Origin: Rhytidiadelphus loreus
Lineage: Eukaryota > Streptophyta > Bryopsida > Hypnales > Hylocomiaceae
NCBI GenBank assembly: GCA_947034895.1
Contig: OX344762.1
Span: 51,873,087 to 51,937,086, forward strand
Length of the DNA stretch: 64,000 bases
Direction: 5' to 3'
Shown: in pieces, positions 47,770 to 62,252 of the stretch
Layout: each line of letters opens with the position of its first letter
How positions within the stretch are numbered: the first letter of the stretch is position 1
Notes under the pieces: generated by a model
What the model saw: the letters and a program-made list of their open reading frames with translations, nothing else
The model's database searches: none
What the model was told of the DNA's origin: nothing
Position numbers and translations under genes: made by a program

Positions 47770-49700
47770 TAAAAAATAACAATAAAAAAATTTAACTCCT
47801 CCAAAATGTCTATAAGGTAGAAGTATCCATTATTTTATTACCACCTAGCACTCTATTCCATCCTCATATATTGGTGGCATCTACATGCATTTTAGAGTAC
47901 AAATATATGTAGTTCATCACAAAGTAGTTGTTAAAAATGAATGGAAATAGGTGTGTCTCTGTTATTGTTGATTCATTCAAAATAAACCATTGATGTGTTA
48001 CCTTGTTTTTCTTGAAACTTCTTCATTGGATACTAATTAGATAGAATGTACTTTTCAAAACATTTATAATCTATTGGGTAGATGGTTGAGCACTAGATTT
48101 TAATCTAAGTGTATCTAATTTCCACCGTGTAAATGTCCCATCTAGATTTGTGAATAAAATGTAAATACAATGAATATAAGTCTAGGATCAGTTTGGGATA
48201 CATCAATAATTAGTACTTTGAAAATTCATAGTTTGTTCTTTTGGATGTCAGAAGATTTATAAGCAAAGAGATGATATGGAATTCTCATAGTTTCAAATTG
48301 CCAACATGATCCAATAAAAATCAAGACAATACTCACTATTCAAGATAACTCTCAAACCAATAAGGATTAATAATTGGAACAACACCTACATGTTTATGTG
48401 AATAATTTTAGGCTTAGTGACATAATTAATGTAACACTTTCATTATTGTGTTCAAATATCACAACAAGATTTCAATCCTTAGTTGTGAAAAACGTTAACC
48501 TTGAGTATTTGAGGCATAAAAACATATAGACTTGATAAGACATGAACTATATCCAGTTTTTGCTAGATCATTTTTTTCTTATCATTTTGATGTGAAATAA
48601 TTTAGAACCTTGTATAAAAATCTTGAATTATCGAGTGATCAAGCTAGTTCCATTGTTGACAAATGGACAAAAATTTACTTTTTCAACACATTTGGATGTT
48701 TTTCATCCATTTCATATAGCCCTTGTAGAGACCTCTTGATACCATTCATCACCCATCTATTGGATGTTGGCTATCTTAGGATTTAATCCCTAAGGAACCA
48801 AGCATTCAAATTTTGAATAACAAATGAACACAAACACATCCTATACATGTAAAAATGCATTTTTTCATCAATCATTTTTTTGAAGATTCTTGTATTAGTT
48901 CTTTAACATTAATAAAATTTAATAGATTCTCAAGAGTTTGATTTGCAAATATTCTATAATTCAAAAGGCATTGGTAGGTTTAGATTAAAAGAAAAAAAAC
49001 TTTTTTTGTTTAGAAAATGGTCCTTTTAAAATGACTTGAATGAAAAGTTAAAATAAAAATCTTCAAAATCACTATGAATAGAACTTAGGATTTGAATCAC
49101 AAACATCCAATCTACAATTGATTTTAGGACTTTAAATATTTTTTTTGGCTTCAAATGTTATTGAAAAATATTGGTTTGTGTACTAGTTGATTTAGCCATA
49201 TGGATATAATCTATGGATTGTAATTTACATCTATTATTTGAGAGTCATCATTTAATTATTATTCTAAATTACATTTAACAATACATCTTCACAATTTTGG
49301 AAATTTGGGCTTATCACCTCGTCTTGAAGGGGTCATGGCTTATTCCAAGTCCTACAACCCAAATCTACTTTACGGATGATAACCTAAGAGACATTGAAAG
49401 TTTGTTCCATACATAAGATATAAAAATAAAATTCAAAATAAAAAGAGGATGTAAATATTGGATCTATACTCAAAATACAAGTTTAAAGTAAAAAACAAAT
49501 ATTAGGTCTCAGCAAAAATAGAAACAAAAATAATTTTATAAAATTAGGATTTTATAAATTAAATAACTAATTATAGATTTTCTAAAAGAATTATTCAATT
49601 AAATATTTCATTATAGTTTAAAAAAAAAATGATCACTAAAATTGTTGAAGTTGGCTCCACCTTTATCTCGTATGAGCAGTACCGGCAAGCTTACCCAGAC
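47770..49700. other. AT-rich intergenic DNA, no gene seen
   Basis: A possible decayed family X left end, TTAATCCCTAAGGAACCAAG, lies at about 48,785, but I could not find its partner. Otherwise nothing supported. Confidence 0.45.
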
Positions 49701-49779
49701 CCGGGTCTTCATGGAATAATTTTGGGATTTAACAGAATTCTAAATTTAAATACAACTCTTTTCCAAAAGGTGAAAGAAG

Positions 49780-50234
49780 GTGAAAGAAAATGAAACCTCC
49801 AGAATCCCGGCCATCCTGGCCATCCAAAACCCGGGAAAAACGTTCATCCATCCATGCAAACCTTTTGTCAAATGCCAAGGGTGCAGGGCAACCCAGCCAA
49901 GTCACCACAGTCAGCGCCAACGGCCATGTGGCCCGCCTCTTCCTAACGCACAATGGACATGGACGATATTCATCCAACAATCCCTCCGCATCCATCCTTA
50001 TGACCTAATACATTCATCCACGATCCCTATTCTCTCCCGTCTGAGAATCACCTCCCTCCTTATAAGTGTTCGGTCTCCTCCCGAGTCGCAACGCCTGCAG
50101 AGAGCTTTGTTTAGCTTCGTATTTCGGGAGCGTTGTCTTGATTTCGCTTCTGTAGCTTTTTTCGTTTAGGATCGTGACGTTTCTGCGTTTGTTTATTTAT
50201 CGAGGATTTGCGCTTTCATTCTCTATCGTTAAAC
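49780..50234 (+). promoter_or_regulatory. Enolase promoter and 5' leader
   Basis: GC rises sharply at about 49,780. A TATA-like TTATAAGT at 50,060-50,067 sits about 170 bp before the ATG, leaving room for a leader of roughly 140 bp. An E-box-containing palindromic stretch GGCCATGTGGCC lies near 49,921. The transcription start is inferred, not seen. Confidence 0.55.
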
Positions 50235-53603
<3,369 letters not shown>

Positions 53604-54274
53604 GCACCTCTGGCTTTCCAGCCCTTTTAGTTTTGGGAGAATAACATCTATGTCTGATGCTACTTTACGCACAGAGCACTCTTATCCGGTTTACTTTCGA
53701 AGAGTTTATCAATAATTTTCACAAAATCTTGCGGGAGTGAGGCTATGACTTGGTGCCGGTGCTGTGAAAACTTCTGAGTTTTCTTACTTGTAATCGACTT
53801 CTTTGTATCGAGGTTTTATTATGACATGCATGGTGATTTGCGGGTAGGCAGCATGCAAACTTTGCACCGTAGACAGGAAGCTTTTTTCACTCCGTACCAA
53901 GATTTTGAAACTCGAATTGAATTCAAACTACTTTTGATGAAAGCAGGTGGGTACATCGATCGTCTGTTCCTTGCACTGATTTCTAGTTGTTGCTTCCAAG
54001 TTTTCGATGGCACTCGTGTAATTCGTTGAAGTGTTTCATTTTGGGGTATTGTCAAGTCTCTGCCTAAGTCACTATCTCCCGACTATGATGCATGCCAAAT
54101 TTGAGTGTGAAGGGGAAAATTGCGTAGGAGTCTGAGATTATAACGAGAGAAATGTGCATCTTATTTTAACTCATAACCCTGAAAGGACGAACGGGTGACT
54201 ATGAAACTCATTCCTTTTTCATTACTTTGTGAAGTACTGTTTGAATCAATGGCTTAAGAAAAAGAAAAAGCACT
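53604..54274 (+). other. Enolase 3' UTR and downstream DNA
   Basis: Follows the TAG at 53,601-53,603. Composition stays mixed to about 54,050. A polyadenylation site is not resolved; AATAAT at about 53,710 and TTGTAAT at about 53,790 are candidates. Confidence 0.4.
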
Positions 54275-54402
54275 CATTGGTAGTCAAACTATTGTAGAAG
54301 ACCTCCCCTTTTCACAACTCTTTGAGGATGAAAAGTTTCATTGGTAGTCAAACTATTGTAGGAGACCTCCTTTTCACAACACAATTCTGAGGATGAAAAG
54401 TT
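54275..54402. repeat. Tandem duplication, two 64-bp units
   Basis: 54,275-54,338 and 54,339-54,402 are near-identical; both start CATTGGTAGTCAAACTATTG and end GAGGATGAAAAGTT. A simple local duplication. Confidence 0.85.
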
Positions 54403-54605
54403 GGTACTTCTTATTAGAAAGATTTCTTGTCATTCATTGGTTGTCAAATGTCCGTGTGTTAATGTTTAAGGGTTAAATGATGGTAAGACCAAAAAATCCT
54501 TGATGGATGATTTGATTGTTCACTATAGAAACAAAGAATGCACCTTTTGGTCCAATTATCCAAACATTTTGGCGACTACCTTGGTCATGGGGGTTATGTC
54601 CTTAA

Positions 54606-55619
54606 ACCCCTAAAGTCCCAAGGCACTTTCTAAGATTTTCTGCCTCAAAAAACATTGATAACTGCCATTTCTATTGCATTGATAAAAAAATCGTAATAGA
54701 TTAATTTTTTCAGAATGCAACCGTAGGATCTTGTACTGCACTTGTATGAGATAATGTGGTAAAATTTTCGTGAAGTTTGACCGTACGGATTGAAAGATAA
54801 TTGCATTCAAAGTGAGAAGATTGTTTTTTTAGGGCCTTACTCAAAAATTTCAGATGACTTTGACCACCTCTTGTGGTCAATTTTTTCACTATAGAATTCA
54901 AGTTTTTCTTTTCATAATAAATATCATGTTTTCAAGTCAATCGAAGACATAGAAGACATTCCAAAAAATCCTGCAATGCAACTATGTTCCAAGAGTTGAC
55001 AATACACTATTTGATTTTTGCACACATTTTCCCTCCACATAGTTCAAAACCCCTACAATCCAAACGGTGGATTGAAGTAGGTAATCATAATTAACAAGCC
55101 CAAAATTCCAAAATCTCTAATTTCTATGTTGTTTATTAGTCCAATGTGAGCTCCAAAACATAGGGTAGCTCTTGAAGGATGGGTTGGCCATTGTTCCTGA
55201 GATGTTCCCCTATCATTCCTAACATGTTCCTAAGTTCCCCTTCCATTCCCAATGCTCCCTTGATGTTCCCAATGTTATTGCTGCCATTTTTGTGCATTTT
55301 CCGTCATCCAACCCTCCTCCCTTCCTCTTTCTAACCCCAACCATTGCCCCACCTTCCTCCAACATTTGGCCTAACCTCCTGACCTCGTGAAAGTCAATGC
55401 AAACAACCTTGTCTAGACTAGCCCCTCTCCCCCATTTTTCCAAAAAAATACATAACTTGTGAATTGAAGGTTTGTTTTACATAAAAATTGTACGTGCTTG
55501 AAGCTCTTGGAAATCTCCATGTATAGAAAAAGTTTCAAAAAATTGTGGTACAAATTGAGACTAAACAAGCCTACCTAAAATCAATTTTGTCCCCTGTAGA
55601 GACAATGGGACTTCAGGGG
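54606..55619 (-). mobile_element. Family X TTAA-type element, inverted copy
   Basis: Flanked by TTAA at 54,602-54,605 and 55,620-55,623. The left end ACCCCTAAAGTCCC and the right end GGGACTTCAGGGG are inverted repeats with an extra A on the left. The interior is the reverse complement of the 43.8-kb copy: shared TCAAAAAACA and AACTGCCAT near the left; TTTTTGAAACTTTTT in complement near the right. Non-coding. Confidence 0.72.
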
Positions 55620-55623
55620 TTAA

Positions 55624-56084
55624 GAATTAAATGATGTTTCCCCTCTACAATATATGAGAAATTTGCATATAAGAGTCTTTTGAGATTGGAGGTGACATGA
55701 ATTAGAAATTGCGTTACTATACTAAAATGCACTTCCAAAAAACTCAGTTTATGATGAAAAGCTATCATATTCATTACACAATCCACCTTGCAATTGTTGA
55801 AGTGCATTTTTTTTTATAAGTAGAGATTGCAAATAACCTCAAATCAACACTTGCAAGTTAAAATTTGTAATGATGAAAATCATGAAAGTACTTTACACTT
55901 TACATTGAGACCATTTTCAATTAGATCTCAAATCAAGTGAAATCGGCAAGCTTTATTCTTCCACTAATGGTACATAAAGCTTGTCAATTTCAAAAAAGGC
56001 TCGATCAAAAGAGTTTAATTGCCCACACCATAGTCAGCTTGAAATTTTGAAGTGACCATAAATGGTTATTCATGCATTTAGGGG
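55624..56084. mobile_element. Family Z sequence without the hAT MITE
   Basis: Matches the middle and right part of the nested element at 6.9-8.3 kb (shared ATGCACTTCCAAAA, CACAATCCACCTTG, TTTATTCTTCCACTAATGGT) but lacks the 583-bp insert. The right end TTTAGGGG abuts TTAA at 56,085-56,088, which it shares with the next element. The left end appears truncated. Confidence 0.68.
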
Positions 56085-56088
56085 TTAA

Positions 56089-56718
56089 CCCCTGAGTGTC
56101 CAAGGCACCAAATTTTGGTGTTGATAATGCGTTGAAGTTAAACCAAGTTGCTATTTCTAGTAGTTTGTTTATTTTTATTTATTTTTTAAGTCTACTTTTA
56201 GCATCAAAAATCTGATTTGAAAATAAATGATAGTGATTTTTCTATTCAAGATTTTTTGCAAGGGTGTCTATTGCAATCTTGACTTTCCATACTGTTGAGG
56301 GCTCTTGGATATGAACCTGAAATACACTAGATCTTGGAGAAAAATCACATTAGAAATTCATTTAAAAGAATTGTAGAGTGGATTTCGAGAAGCCATAAAT
56401 TGATTGGGGTTATACATGTTATGCCCTTTAACCTCATAATTTTTTGGTAACCAAATTTTTAGATTTGACATATGAAAAGAGGATTGAAAGACTTCAAACC
56501 ACTTTTGCAATTTTAACACTCTCATGATCAAACATTATAATCTTTCAATTCATAAGTGATATTGTGTTTTCTTTTCCTATGCAATCTCTAACATGTCTAG
56601 TTTGAATTTGTACATTTACAATTCAAAAAATTCGATACAACTTATCAAAATGTTAGCTTTTTGTCCAATTTAGAGCAAATTCCAAGAAGCTCAAACAAAA
56701 ACACTGCACATTTAGGGG
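56089..56718 (+). mobile_element. Family Y TTAA-type element, complete copy, 630 bp
   Basis: Flanked by TTAA at 56,085-56,088 and 56,719-56,722. The left end CCCCTGAGTGTCC and the right end, in complement CCCCTAAATGTGC, are imperfect inverted repeats. The copy at 30.3-30.9 kb is its inverted relative. Non-coding. Confidence 0.75.
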
Positions 56719-57053
56719 TTAAGGCAGTTAAATTGATGAATATTAAGATGATGCATGCCGCAGAACTTTGTTGGAAATCCTCCAATTCCACTTGGCCACG
56801 GGGAAGTTTAGGGCCTAAAAAAACCCAAGTTTTTAATCAATAGACAACGCACACCAGAAGTGTAAGACATAAGCTAGTTCTTATCATTCAGAAATGAGGT
56901 CGGCGCTTGCCACTCAAGTCTTTCGTCACTAATATACACTCCAAATCTCTTTCAAATGCATCAAAATGAACAACAGCAGCAGAGCAGCAACATCACATAG
57001 TCTAGAAAACACTGTAATTATCTAGATAGCTACTCTGACAGTTTGAAATGTGC

Positions 57054-58957
57054 TCATGTGCGACGCCTGAAGATAAAGAGAGACCCTCTGGAGCCCCTCC
57101 CAATCCTGACAACTTCATCAAGGTAGATGGTGGCTAGTTTTACACTGCTGTTGCCTCCATATTGCATTTTCAGTGGTCCTAACTCCACTTGTGGAGATTC
57201 GAACACAACTTCCACCCACTTCTTGTCCAAGACTGTCAATTTTCCTGCAGATGCAAATGGCCACTGTGAGCAGCAGTCCATGTGTGGACCCATTGAATTC
57301 TGTAGTTTTTGCAATGTCATTGAGACACACAAATGTTAGTCTACACACAACAGTCTTCTTTGATAATTGATATCACCTTCTCTAATATTAAATACTCTGT
57401 TTTCTCACCAAAACCTAAGAAGCAGAAGTACCCAGTTCAAAACTCACTCTGCACTGTCAATATCATCTCACAAGAAAAGTTACATACAAATGCACGTGTG
57501 ACAACAGCGAGTTCAATAAGTGTGAAAAGCATTCTAAACCACTTTCCTTACTCCAAGCACTTACTAATGTCAATTTTACACAATTGAGTATCACAATGTT
57601 ACAGAAATCCATGGATAACCACATGCTTTGATTTTTGAGGGTCTAGGCTGTTATAATTACAGAGGTTTGGGTGCACATGAATCCACATTCTCTAGACATC
57701 CACACAGTAAGGGGTGCCAAGAGTTGGACAACAGAAGAAGGCGATTCCAAATAGCATTCCAAGACTCTAAAACGAGGCCTCGTACTGTAGAGAATGAAGA
57801 ATCACAATGTGCCATATTCATGTCAAAACCTGCATATTCAAAACAGGAATTGCAAGGTCTGGCCAGATTTCAGAGCACTTGCATGTAGCAAATGTAATGA
57901 GCGCTTTATGAAGCGGAGGAAATTGTATGCGAGAGAGAATGGGAAAGGAGGAGGACCTTGCAATGTCACTTGGCCGTCCAGAAAGCCGAGGGCAGCAAAG
58001 GCCACCTTGTTGGTGATAACGTCCGGGGCAATGACGCCCTGCACCATTTCTCGCGTCTTCAGCAACGCACGACCCAGCATGCTGCGGTAGTACCCGCCGG
58101 GTGCAGTCGGGTTAGTACTGTACGCCACATCCCAATCTGGCTCCACAATTCAAAACTTCTTCCTCATCAAATGTGTACAAGACGCCCGAAACATCTACAT
58201 TTCGAGTTCTAATTCAAGCACAGATAGCAGAGTCAATTAAAACTAGTGCTTAACAGTCACCATAGCGAAGCTCATGCGAGAAAATTTGGTAAATAAACCG
58301 CTGCTCGCAATGAGGGAGCAGGCAGTGAGAATTTAGGGTTTGCGGTACAGCTAGAGAGGAGGACATTCTATTACCTCCAAACAACAAAGGGCTAGAAAGA
58401 GGCTCCGGGATGCACAAGCTCTCCAACTTGGCCACAATTTCTTCAATCGCAAGCCTCTCTGGCTCGCCAATTTGCGTTCCACGGTCGGTGTCTTCGACCT
58501 ACACATTCATTCTTCTGTCACAGTTGGTAGGGATGTCATTATTCCTGCATACCACACTCAATCCTTGCCTAGAACAACTCTACAAGACTTGACTCTCGGA
58601 ATGTTAACAGTGTACCTACTGTTGTTGATTTCTAAGCTATTGAGAATTGCGCAAAAGAGGTCAGAGAGAGGAGCATACTAAAGCGAGAAGGGTGTCCACG
58701 AGAACAGAAGGAGGTGCATTGATATCCACTGCTACTCCTGCTTTCATTGCAGCAAATGTTCTCGACTTTTGAACTCTGGCGCTTCCGACTCTCAGCTCAG
58801 CCTTGCCCCAATCCTTGGAATTTCCCGAAACCATCTTCACTGCCGTGAATGCACAACATTGCTGAAATCCACCTCCAGCAAAGAACGGGCGAGAAGAAGG
58901 CCTGGCATTCAAACCACAGTCCATGGAGAATCTCGAAATGGCCGCAGAAACTGCCAT
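57054..58957 (-). CDS. Plastid-lipid-associated protein / fibrillin family, 4 exons, 257 aa
   Basis: Fibrillins are plastid proteins of plastoglobules, thylakoids or stroma that bind lipids and support photoprotection. Minus-strand exons: 58,679-58,957; 58,375-58,498; 57,957-58,136; 57,054-57,244. All junctions are GT-AG, with phases 0, 1 and 1, giving 257 residues. Residues 1 to about 75 are rich in Ser, Ala and Arg, with no early acidic residues, as in a chloroplast transit peptide. The mature part has EDTDRGTQIGEPERLAIEEI, then LLFGDWDVAYSTNPTAPGG (the conserved W-x-V-x-Y-S start of the lipocalin-like barrel) and DKKWVEVVFESPQVELG. It ends with YLDEVVRIGRGSRGSLFIF, the typical R-I-x-R-G closing motif. 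The acceptor in exon 3 is CAG before ATTGGGATG, chosen because it keeps frame. It may be the PAP8-type subgroup, but I am not certain of the subgroup. Confidence 0.85.
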
Positions 58958-59261
58958 GACGACTCCGTTTTCTCAAACCTTGGAATCTCCTTCTGCAACC
59001 CTCTCGTCAAATCTCTCACGTCAACAATCCCACGCCATCAGAAATACAAGTCCCAGTCCTTAAGGGCGTGAAATCTACAGTTCACGAACATTTTGAGCCC
59101 TTCATCTAGGTTCAAGATGGTCCTTCCTTTCAAAACAGAGAGCTTCGTCTTGGTTTTTAGTTTTAGGATTTAGTGGGGGGGTTTGTCTAGTTGATCTCCC
59201 CGCACTATTCCTTTGCGAAATTCGAGCCTATTGTTTTGTTTTTTGCAACCTGATAGTGGCT
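58958..59261. promoter_or_regulatory. Bidirectional promoter between fibrillin and methyltransferase genes
   Basis: The two start codons, 58,957 on minus and 59,262 on plus, point away from each other and are only 304 bp apart, so both 5' leaders and both core promoters must fit here. No clear TATA box was seen. The plus side has a short G run (TTTAGTGGGGGGG) near 59,170. Confidence 0.6.
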
Positions 59262-62252
59262 ATGGCGGAGGAAACGAAGAAACGGGAAAGAGAAGAGGAT
59301 GGGCTTCTGATGACGACTGTCTCTCACCACCATTTCCAACATGCTGGACATTCAGAGCTCTTGACCATTTCTTGTTCCGAGGTAAATATGCTTCCGTTAC
59401 TCTACTTTTCTCTGCGATTGAACTGTGAGTAGGAAACAATGCTTTCTCGTCTTTTTGCTGAGGGCCGTGAATTCTGGATGTAGTCTTTGGAGGTGCAAGA
59501 GATTTGCGTTTTGCAATGAATTTGTCTGATATTTTCGATTCTGAATTTTCTGATGAATGCAGGTAATGCAAGAGGAGTATGGGCTGTATGTGTGGCCGTG
59601 CAGCATTGTGTTGGCCGAATACATTTGGCAACATCGTCTCCGATTTTCTGGGGCTAGGGTTGTTGAGGTAAGATACCATCTCAGAGCACTTTTGTTCCAC
59701 ATGGTCAAGAGATGGTAAGTACATTGTTCAATTTCACCCTCACTTTCATGTTTCAACTTTCATATCTCATGTTGTGCAACTTCACTTTGATTAAACATTT
59801 GAACATGTAGAGATGCAATTAGTCTCACAATTGAATTATCAAATACACTCATTTTTCAATTTTAGGAGGTGCAAGTGGAAACGCAAGGTCCAAACTGATG
59901 TTCATCTTCCAACTCCCGAATCTCTCGTTGTTGTGAGCACCTCCAACGGTTGATTTGATTGGAAGTTGAATTTGCAGAGTTGCAATTTGTCTAGTGGGGT
60001 AGGGTGTATCACACTCATTTAATGTTTTTTGTCTTTTCATTTTCAGCTTAGGGTAATGCAGTTGGGTGCAGGTACTTCCCTACCTGGAATGGTAGCTGCA
60101 AAAGTGGGAGCTTCAGTTGTGTTAACGGATCGGGAAGATCAACCCCAGGTATAAAGACAATTCCCAGTTGCAACTTGTAATCATCATAACACTGTAGAGC
60201 AGTTTGATCGCCCGCCTTTGCACTGTAGCTGCACTCTGGTTAGCAGTAGCTTCATTTGCCTATAATAGTTGACCGAATACCAATGCTTCATTCTTGAACT
60301 CAATATTTGAGAGGATCTGTGCCAGATGACAGAGCATTTGAGCATCCTGGGTCTAATGTGTTTGCAAGACTTTCAAGAACATTTGAAAGTTCTCAAGAAC
60401 GAGATCGCTAAAACTGATTTATATCCTATTAGAGATGCCACAAAATTAGTGTCACCTGCAAAATTAGTGTCCCTCAAAAGAAAAATTCTGGACATTAGTA
60501 CGATTCTATATTTCAACCTGCACTCGTTAAAATAGTGTGACTTTGGTGAAATAGAGTCACGCACTAAAATGATAAATCAGTGTACTGTACTTGACTTCCA
60601 GATGGTAATTGACTGACGTAAAATTGTCTTGTGGTTAATCTCATGATTGAGATGTTCAACGTGTTTGTACTTTATTTAAGGTTTTCGAGAATATGCAAAA
60701 GACCTGCGATTTGAATCAAGTTAGCTGTGAGGTACGCCAAGCTTACTCTGTTTCGAATTTGAGCCTTCGTCACCATTCCAAGATGCTGACGTTGAGAGGA
60801 AGATTGCAACCAGCATTGTCTCTCATGGAAAGAAATCATATGAAACTTATTTGGTCGGGTCTTGAGATCTTCCAGTTTTCTGAACTTCGATTATTCAATG
60901 AAAGCCTAGTCAGTGATGCGATTGAACCGTAACATTCTTGAGGGGCTGCCTGAGCACCCTTGGAATCCAAGTTCTTTTTGTGCACGATCCTGAGCTTATG
61001 TTATGTTTGCAAAGGCTGGAGTAGCTCACATTAAAATTATTTATTTCCTTTCGTCCAGTCCTTGGTTATGTGGGATCATGTGAGAGTGATTGTATGCTTG
61101 GCTATGGAATAAACTGCTTCAAAAGTATGACAATTCTTCAATACTTTAGTGGTCCGTATTCTATTGTGTTACAAAGGGTGTGAGCTGTCTACCACTGTAG
61201 AATGTTATGTATCCTAGTTGTCCTGCTATGTAACTGATATGTTCAAGCTGATTGTGCTGTAATCTCAGATGCAAGGGTTAACTTGGGGCCAGTGGAATGA
61301 GAAATCTTTCGCTCTACGACACCATGCTCAGATTGTTTTGGGTGCAGACGTTCTTTATGCCAGTAAAGGTGTGAAGTGTTTCTCCTCGGTTTTGATATTT
61401 TTCGCATTGCATCTCGTGAGCTCTTCCTTCGTGCATCTAGTAACGTTCAAGTTCAAGCTAAATATTGAGGTTCATCTATTTATTGTGCCTTCCTACTCCG
61501 GTTTTGCAGATTTTGATGACTTACTTGCTACTGTCAAGTTCTTGTTGCAAGGAATGCCAGATTCTGTTTTCATCACCACATACCAACCTCGCAGGTTTGA
61601 CTAATGTCCCAGCTGTTCTCTGTTTGCATCCCAATATTTTGAGTAGCTAGTAGGAGGGTTGTTTTTCCTTCTTGTTTTCCTATTAGAGCAACCCTCTGTT
61701 ATGCAGTCATGAACGAATCGGGCAAAGACAACCACCATGTTCTAGAAAACACAACATTCTTGAGAAGTCGTTGCATGGCACATATCAGAACAGTGCCAAC
61801 CAAGAGTTATTTAGAACAAAGCCATGCCAAATCAGAGTGAAACTAGATTTTTTGCATACTCTCACATGTGAACGATCGCTTACTGGTTCGAGGCTCTCAC
61901 GCTTGTTCAAATCTATAGCATAACTTGGCAAAACAAGGTGTCAAGGATTTTTTGGCATATCAATTCAGAGGGTGTGCTCAACGAAAATATTCTCGAGAAT
62001 GCAATGAACAACCGAGCCTTTAGTACCAATTTTCACAAATAGTGCTGATCATGTGCATGTATGAATCGGTGCTCAGAAATTGAAAGGCGTTGTTTGTTTC
62101 TCTGCAGCGGGCACAGGTCCATTGAGTACCTCATGACAAAGTGGGGTTTGCAATGCACTCAACTTCTGGACGCTGCAGACTTCCTCCCAGCATCGAAACT
62201 GGCGGCTTTGAAGCATTCGGTCGAGCTTGTCGAGATGAGATCTCGAAATTGA
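59262..62252 (+). CDS. Family-16 (METTL23-like) protein methyltransferase, 7 exons, 230 aa
   Basis: A small AdoMet-dependent methyltransferase of the Methyltransf_16 group, which in animals and plants usually methylates Lys or Arg on proteins. Exons: 59,262-59,381; 59,563-59,667; 60,062-60,148; 60,681-60,731; 61,269-61,368; 61,510-61,594; 62,108-62,252. GT-AG junctions keep phase and give 230 residues plus stop. Landmarks: EEYGLYVWPCSIVLAEYIW before the AdoMet site; motif I split across an intron as RVVE / LGAGTSLPGMVAAKVGA; VVLTDRED (acidic ribose-binding residue); then VLGADVLYASKDFDDLL, equivalent to the DxxY-type motif after beta-strand 4; and VFITTYQPRSGHRSIEYLM. No targeting peptide. 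METTL23-like is my closest assignment; substrate unknown. Confidence 0.88.
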
